Assembly: GCA_041576015.1 (NCBI GenBank)
Contig: JBFGLT010000050.1
Span: 1-18,140, forward strand
Origin: JABDIY01 sp041576015
Lineage (GTDB): Bacteria; Actinomycetota; Acidimicrobiia; Acidimicrobiales; SZUA-35
Length of the DNA stretch: 18,140 bases
Direction of reading: 5' to 3'
Both the position numbers and the translations under genes were made by a program. Of the stretch, positions 14,078 to 18,140 are shown piece after piece (position 1 is the stretch's first letter; each line of letters starts with the position of its first letter). The notes under the pieces were generated by a model. That model was not told where the DNA came from. It did no database searches and was given only the letters and a program-made list of their open reading frames with translations.

Positions 14078-15340
14078 ATGGCTCCTCCCGTCGACCGGCA
14101 CACGCCCTTGCGGATTCTCGTGCTGTGTCCACATTTCGAACCCGACCTCCACGCCGCCACCGGTGAGGTGATGACCCGGCTGGTCCAGGCGTTGGGTGCT
14201 CGAGGTCACACGCTGGACGTGGTGACGTCACTGCCGTGGTACCGCGATCATGACGTCGAGCCCGAATGGCGGGGCCGGCCGGTCCGCCGGGAGCGAACCG
14301 GCTTTGGCTCGGTGACGAGGGTGTGGCCGTTCCCGACCGACAAGGGCCGGTTGGCTGCTCGAGGAGCTGCGTTCGTCGCCCAAACTGCCCTTTCGATCGC
14401 CGTGGGCGTGACCCGGCGACGGCCCGATGTGGTGCTGTCGATGTCGCCGCCGATCTTCTTCGGCAGCGCAGGCGGTCTGCTCGCTCGTCGGTTCCGGGTG
14501 CCCTTCGTCTTCAACGTGCAGGACATCTTTCCCGATGTGGCCATCGAGCTGGGCATGTTGACCAACGACCGGGTCATCGACCTCGCCCGGCGCCACGAGC
14601 GCCGGCTGTATCGACGGGCTGATGCGGTCACGGTTCTGTCGGAGGACCAGGCCGCCAACGTGCGTTCCAAGCTGCCCTTCGAAGCGCACGGGCGGGTCAG
14701 GATCATCCCCAACGTCGTCGACACCGGACGGGTCCAGCCGGTGGATCGCCTCACCGAATATCGCCGGCAGCACGAGATCGACGAGGACACGACGGTGGTG
14801 ATGTACTCAGGCAACGTCGGACTCAGCCAGAGCTTTGGACTGGTCGAGGCGGCCGCCCGACGGTTCGCCGGTCGCCGCGATGTGTTGTTCGTGATCAACG
14901 GGGAGGGCGCTGCCCGACGGGCTGTGGAGCGATGGGCCGCCGAGTTGCCGAACGTACTCGTCACCGATTTCGCCCCCCGGCACCAGGTGTCGGACGTTCT
15001 CGGTTCAGCCGATCTTCACCTGGTGCTGTTGTCGACGGGGTTGGCTCGATCGAGCACGCCGAGCAAGCTGTACGGGATCCTCGCCGCCGGCCGCCCGGTG
15101 CTGGCCGCCATCGACCGGGGAAGCGAGGCGGACCGGATCGTCACCGAAGCCGGCGCCGGTGCCGTGGTACCCCCCGACGATCCGCCGGCGTTCATCGCGG
15201 CGCTGGAGAGCCTGCTGGCCTCGCCCGACGACCTCGCCGCCATGGGTGGCCGGGCTCACGACTACGCCGGCCGGTTGTCGACACCCGAGCAGCAGGCCGA
15301 AGCGTACGAGACCCTCTTCGGGCAGGTCATCAACCGGTAG
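14078..15340 (+). CDS. WcaI/WbuB-like glycosyltransferase 3 (GT4)
   Basis: This 420-residue protein differs from the two upstream transferases. It matches the WcaI/WbuB type used in colanic acid and O-antigen assembly. Signatures are LCPHFEPDLHAATGEVM (16-32), LPWYRDHDV (52-60), VLSMSPPIFFGSAG (119-132) and the characteristic FNVQDIFPDVAIELGML (145-161). VLSEDQ, RIIPNVVD, YSGNVGLSQ (243-251) and TPSKLYGILAAGRPVLA (327-343) follow. The last motif replaces the E-x7-E pair of genes 1 and 2. The ATG lies 1 base after the preceding stop. TAGCCT at 15338-15343, overlapping this gene's stop, could be a -10 for the following gene. WcaI-type enzymes in other bacteria act on fucose or related residues; the substrate here is unknown. 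Confidence 0.92.
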   Translation: MAPPVDRHTPLRILVLCPHFEPDLHAATGEVMTRLVQALGARGHTLDVVTSLPWYRDHDVEPEWRGRPVRRERTGFGSVTRVWPFPTDKGRLAARGAAFVAQTALSIAVGVTRRRPDVVLSMSPPIFFGSAGGLLARRFRVPFVFNVQDIFPDVAIELGMLTNDRVIDLARRHERRLYRRADAVTVLSEDQAANVRSKLPFEAHGRVRIIPNVVDTGRVQPVDRLTEYRRQHEIDEDTTVVMYSGNVGLSQSFGLVEAAARRFAGRRDVLFVINGEGAARRAVERWAAELPNVLVTDFAPRHQVSDVLGSADLHLVLLSTGLARSSTPSKLYGILAAGRPVLAAIDRGSEADRIVTEAGAGAVVPPDDPPAFIAALESLLASPDDLAAMGGRAHDYAGRLSTPEQQAEAYETLFGQVINR

Positions 15341-15380
15341 CCTCGGTGGTGCTTCTGCACTCGTTCTGAAAGACCTGTCC

Positions 15381-16379
15381 ATGCGCGCTGTCATCCTCGT
15401 CGGTGGTTTCGGTACCCGGCTCCGGCCTTTGACCTTGTCGACGCCCAAGCAGATGCTGCCGGTGAACGGAGTGACGATGCTCGAGCGGGTGATCACCAAC
15501 CTCGGTCGGCACGGGGTGACCGAGGCGGTGCTGGCGCTGGGATACCTTCCCGAGGTGTTCAAGGAGGCCTACCCGACCGGTGAGATCGCCGGCGTCGGGT
15601 TGCGTTACGCCGTCGAGCCCGAGCCCCTCGACACCGGCGGAGCCATCGGCTTCGCCGCCCGCCACGTGGGCATCGACGACACCTTCCTGGCGTTGAACGG
15701 CGACGTGATCAGTTCCGTGGACATAAGCGGTTTGGTTCGGCGTCACCATGCCTTCGGCGCCGAGGGCACCATTCACCTCACGCCCGTCGAGGACCCGTCC
15801 CGATATGGCGTGGTCCCGATCGACGGCGACGGTCGGGTGGAGGCCTTCATCGAGAAGCCTCCCGCCGACGAGGCGCCGAGCAACTGGATCAACGCCGGCA
15901 CCTACGTGCTCGAGCCGTCGGTGCTCGACCGGATCCCGCCTCGGCAGAAGGTCAGTATCGAGCGGGTCGTGTTCCCGGCGATGGTCGAAGCCGGGACCCT
16001 GTACGCCGTTCAGGAGGCCGGCTACTGGATCGACGCCGGCACCCCGGCGACCTATCTCAAGGTGGCCCTCGATCTGGTCAACGGGGTGAGGGGTACCGAA
16101 CCGGCCGTGGCTGCCGACGCCATCGTCCATCCCGAGGCGCGCATCGTGGACTCGATCATCGGTGCCGGCGCCGAAATCGGAGCCGGTGCCATCGTGGAGC
16201 GGTCGATGATCCAGGCGGGGGCCACCGTCGCCCGGGGAGCCCGCGTGGTCGACTCGATCGTCGGTCCGAATGCGCTCGTCGGGCCCGGCGCCACGCTGAC
16301 CGACCTCACCGTCGTCGGCGACTCGACGACCGTCGAGGCCGCCAGCGCCCACACCGCCGCGATGATCCCAGCGCTGTAG
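15381..16379 (+). CDS. Sugar-1-phosphate nucleotidyltransferase (mannose-1-phosphate guanylyltransferase-like)
   Basis: This 332-residue enzyme activates a hexose-1-phosphate with an NTP. The catalytic domain has VGGFGTRLRPLT (7-18), the PKQMLPV signature lysine region (22-28), EPLDTGGAIG (81-90) and LALNGDVIS (103-111) with the metal-binding Asp. FIEKP (156-160) and GYWIDAGTP (214-222) follow. Residues about 245-325 form hexapeptide-like turns (VHPEARI, IGAGAEIGAGAIV, VGPNALVGPGA), a left-handed beta helix as in actinobacterial GDP-mannose pyrophosphorylases. ATG 15381 matches the family start MRAVILVGG; upstream frame overlaps the previous gene and is discarded. RmlA- or GlmU-like specificity is less likely from the motif set, but donor base and sugar are inferred. 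The gene closes the glycan block. Confidence 0.88.
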   Translation: MRAVILVGGFGTRLRPLTLSTPKQMLPVNGVTMLERVITNLGRHGVTEAVLALGYLPEVFKEAYPTGEIAGVGLRYAVEPEPLDTGGAIGFAARHVGIDDTFLALNGDVISSVDISGLVRRHHAFGAEGTIHLTPVEDPSRYGVVPIDGDGRVEAFIEKPPADEAPSNWINAGTYVLEPSVLDRIPPRQKVSIERVVFPAMVEAGTLYAVQEAGYWIDAGTPATYLKVALDLVNGVRGTEPAVAADAIVHPEARIVDSIIGAGAEIGAGAIVERSMIQAGATVARGARVVDSIVGPNALVGPGATLTDLTVVGDSTTVEAASAHTAAMIPAL

Positions 16380-16396
16380 GGAAGGATCGAGCGCGG

Positions 16397-16425
16397 TTGC
16401 GCTGTGGCGGCCGGTTCGGGAGAAT
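16397..16425 (+). promoter_or_regulatory. Promoter of the enoyl-CoA hydratase gene
   Basis: TTGCGC (16397-16402), a 17-base spacer and GAGAAT (16420-16425) form the best promoter in the window, followed by 7 bases and ATG 16433. This predicts a leaderless transcript and rules out the in-frame TTG at 16397 as the start. Confidence 0.55.
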
Positions 16426-16432
16426 CGTCGCC

Positions 16433-17221
16433 ATGGACCTTCAGACGATCGCGTACTCGGTGGCCGACAACGTCGCCTCCCTCCGGTTGAACAACCCGGC
16501 CGGAGCCAACGCGGTGACGCCGACCTTCTCGGCCGAGTTGCGAGCGGCGATGCTGGAGGCCCACATCGATCCCGACGTGCGAGCGGTCTGTGTGACCGCC
16601 CAGGGAAAGGTGTTCTGCGCCGGCGGGGATCTGAAGTTGTTCGCCGCCGAGGGGGCCAACGTCGGCCGGGTCGCCTCCGACATGTTGACCGACTACCACG
16701 GCGCCCTGTATCGCATGAACCGGATGCCCAAACCGGTCGTGGCCGGGATCGGCGGCACCGCCGGTGGGGCCGGGCTGTCGCTCGTGACCGCCTTCGACCT
16801 GGTCGTGGCCGCCGAGAGCGCCAAGTTCATCATGGCCTACACCAAGGCGGGGGTCACTCCCGATGGCACCAGCACCTACTTTCTGGCCAGGCATGTCGGG
16901 GTGCGGCGAGCGCTCGACCTCGTACTGACCAACCGGATGCTCACCGCCGCCGAAGCCGAGGCGTGGGGTTTGGTCAATCGGGTGGTGCCCGACGGGGAGG
17001 CTGACGACCGGGCGATGGATCTGGCTCGCGAGCTGGCGGCCGGACCGGGCTTCGCCCTCGGCCACGCCAAGAAGCTCGTGTACGACGGATTCGATGCCAC
17101 GCTCCCCGAGGCCGGTGAGCGGGAGGCCGAGGTGTTCCTGGCCGCATCGACCCACCCGGACGGGCTGGAGGGGATCGCTGCGTTCGCCGAGAAGCGGGCG
17201 CCTGAGTTCAACCGAAGGTAA
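16433..17221 (+). CDS. Enoyl-CoA hydratase/isomerase family protein (crotonase fold)
   Basis: This 262-residue protein has the crotonase fold. The oxyanion-hole motif FCAGGDLK is at 61-68 and the second oxyanion glycine region GGTAGGAGLSL at 107-117. KFIMAYTKAGVTPDGTSTYFLAR (131-153), LTAAEAEAWGLVNRVV (170-185) and the C-terminal helix EGIAAFAEKRAPEF (246-259) follow. The two glutamates of classical hydratases are absent: S116 and about Y136 occupy those places, while D144 (TPDG) remains. This is the pattern of PaaG-like isomerases and related groups, so isomerisation or another CoA reaction is as likely as hydration. ATG 16433 is set by the promoter and by the family start. It follows the glycan block as a separate unit and shares no theme with it; it is 9 bases upstream of the next gene. 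Confidence 0.88.
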   Translation: MDLQTIAYSVADNVASLRLNNPAGANAVTPTFSAELRAAMLEAHIDPDVRAVCVTAQGKVFCAGGDLKLFAAEGANVGRVASDMLTDYHGALYRMNRMPKPVVAGIGGTAGGAGLSLVTAFDLVVAAESAKFIMAYTKAGVTPDGTSTYFLARHVGVRRALDLVLTNRMLTAAEAEAWGLVNRVVPDGEADDRAMDLARELAAGPGFALGHAKKLVYDGFDATLPEAGEREAEVFLAASTHPDGLEGIAAFAEKRAPEFNRR

Positions 17222-17230
17222 CGTTCGATC

Positions 17231-18140
17231 ATGGCCCGAGATCGACCACACGCGTCCGAAGGGGTCGCCGTCCCTCGGGATGGCCAGGAGCGGCGCTCCA
17301 CCACGGCGTTCGCCAAGACGGTCCTGGCCGAGGCGATTGGGGACTCCGATCCTGGCGCGGCGCGCTCGGTGGCCGCCGAGACCGACTGGCGGTCCAGCTA
17401 CCACCGCCATTTCGTTGCCGCAACGGCTGCAGGCATCGCCAGCCCGGAGGACGCCGAAGGGATCGCGCGGCGCGGCTTGGACGCCTTGCACGGCACGCTC
17501 CGGTTCGTACGGGACGGCGACGACCGACCCCTCGCCGAGGTCATGAATGACGCAGCCACCGGGCCCGCGTTCGACACCGCCATCGTGCCGGGCTCACCGG
17601 GCCCTGCGCCGGAGTTCGGCGTGCCCTACGGCGGATCGCGCCTCTCGGGCGATCCGCTCCGCGGGCAACTCGAGGAATGGGTGGCCGCCGGGGTGATGGA
17701 GCCGAGCGCGGCGACCGGTGTCGAAGAGGTGCTCGATCACCCCGAATGGCTCGATCTCTCCGATCTCACGGTGGTGGTGATGGGAGCGGCGGCCGAGCTC
17801 GGTCCCTACCCGGCGCTGATGGGCATGGGGGCACGGGTGGCGGCCATCGACCTGCCGCTCGAGCCGATCTGGTCGAAGCTGCTCGAGCGAAGCGGCGGCC
17901 GCAGCACGCTGATGTACCCCCACCGCGACGGCCGTCCGGGCGCCGACCTCTCGGCCGATCTCCCCGAAGTGCGGGACTGGATCGCCTCGATCAGCGGTCC
18001 GATCGTCCTCGGCGGCTACGCCTACGCCGACGGCGAAGCCCATCTTCGCGTGTCGGCCGCCCAGGATGCGCTGATGGCTCATGCGCTGGCCAACCGACCG
18101 GCGGAAACGGTGGCCATCGCCCACCTCCTCACCCCCACCG
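17231..18140 (+). CDS. Unrecognised protein with a central Rossmann-like segment, 3' end missing
   Basis: The frame is open from ATG 17231 to the window edge, 303 residues without a stop, and codon use matches the neighbouring genes. I do not recognise a family. Residues 1-100 are mainly helical and polar. About 145-175 is acidic with two Trp (EEWVAAGVMEP; HPEWLDLSD). A strand-turn-helix then appears, LTVVVMGAAAELGPYPALMGMGARV (about 179-203), and AIDLPLEPIW follows. The Gly/Ala-rich turn, next strand and acidic residue D207 look like a nucleotide-binding Rossmann unit. Later come PIVLGGYAYADGEAHLRVS (257-275) and many short helices. No signal peptide or membrane span is visible. It starts 9 bases after the hydratase stop and may be co-transcribed with it. 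Confidence 0.7.
   Translation, partial: MARDRPHASEGVAVPRDGQERRSTTAFAKTVLAEAIGDSDPGAARSVAAETDWRSSYHRHFVAATAAGIASPEDAEGIARRGLDALHGTLRFVRDGDDRPLAEVMNDAATGPAFDTAIVPGSPGPAPEFGVPYGGSRLSGDPLRGQLEEWVAAGVMEPSAATGVEEVLDHPEWLDLSDLTVVVMGAAAELGPYPALMGMGARVAAIDLPLEPIWSKLLERSGGRSTLMYPHRDGRPGADLSADLPEVRDWIASISGPIVLGGYAYADGEAHLRVSAAQDALMAHALANRPAETVAIAHLLTPT

Noticed and set aside
12540..14171. Open frame of 543 codons on the plus strand across the first two glycosyltransferases
   Set aside because: Arg/Pro/Gly-rich translation in a different frame from two genes with intact GT4 motifs.
16052..17491. Open frame of 479 codons on the minus strand opposite the nucleotidyltransferase and hydratase genes
   Set aside because: No motif, and it spans two recognised genes and an intergenic promoter on the other strand.
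1..18140. CRISPR array, tRNA/rRNA, insertion sequence or prophage
   Set aside because: No regularly spaced repeats, no recognisable RNA gene sequence, and no transposase, integrase or structural phage gene.

Overview
The window is GC-rich throughout, densely coded on both strands, with GTG starts, 1-4 base gene overlaps and many starts only 6-9 bases after a -10-like hexamer. DUF2510-RDD proteins, a DUF4214/transglycosylase-like secreted protein, an LCP protein and abundant acyl-CoA enzymes suggest a high-GC actinobacterium. My best guess is a free-living Acidimicrobiia-like lineage, but this is an inference, not a placement. I see no rRNA, tRNA, CRISPR array, insertion sequence or phage gene, and no gene-free stretch longer than about 140 bases.

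Layout. (1) 1-1869, plus strand: a tightly coupled aromatic meta-cleavage cluster. It holds the 3' part of an HpaH-like hydratase, a LigA-like small subunit and a LigB-like class III extradiol dioxygenase. (2) 1894-3421, plus: a one-pass membrane protein of unknown role and a secreted DUF4214 plus lysozyme-like protein. (3) 3458-4869, minus: yceH (DUF480) followed by an alpha/beta-hydrolase-fold protein whose nucleophile position is glycine. (4) 4979-6075, plus: two overlapping DUF2510-RDD membrane proteins whose first 29 codons of shared module are almost identical in DNA. (5) 6092-7243, minus: an acyl-CoA dehydrogenase of the long-chain/isovaleryl type, divergent from (6) thiN (7336-8052), which overlaps an LCP family gene (8049-9443). 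(7) 9582-16379, plus: a surface-glycan block with ugd, a UDP-xylose synthase gene, three GT4-type glycosyltransferases and a sugar-1-phosphate nucleotidyltransferase. (8) 16433-18140, plus: an enoyl-CoA hydratase/isomerase and an unrecognised protein that runs off the end.

How the parts fit. Ugd and the decarboxylase would convert UDP-glucose to UDP-glucuronate and then UDP-xylose. The nucleotidyltransferase would supply GDP-mannose or a similar activated hexose, and three glycosyltransferases would build a glycan. The LCP protein next door is the kind of enzyme that attaches finished lipid-linked glycans to the cell wall. No initiating phosphoglycosyltransferase, flippase or polymerase lies in the window, so the pathway is incomplete here.

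I found no clearly new multi-gene system. The best leads are the nucleophile-less hydrolase, the recently copied DUF2510 module, the pentose-containing glycan block tied to LCP, the dyad-rich divergent promoter at 7244-7335, and the unknown terminal protein.
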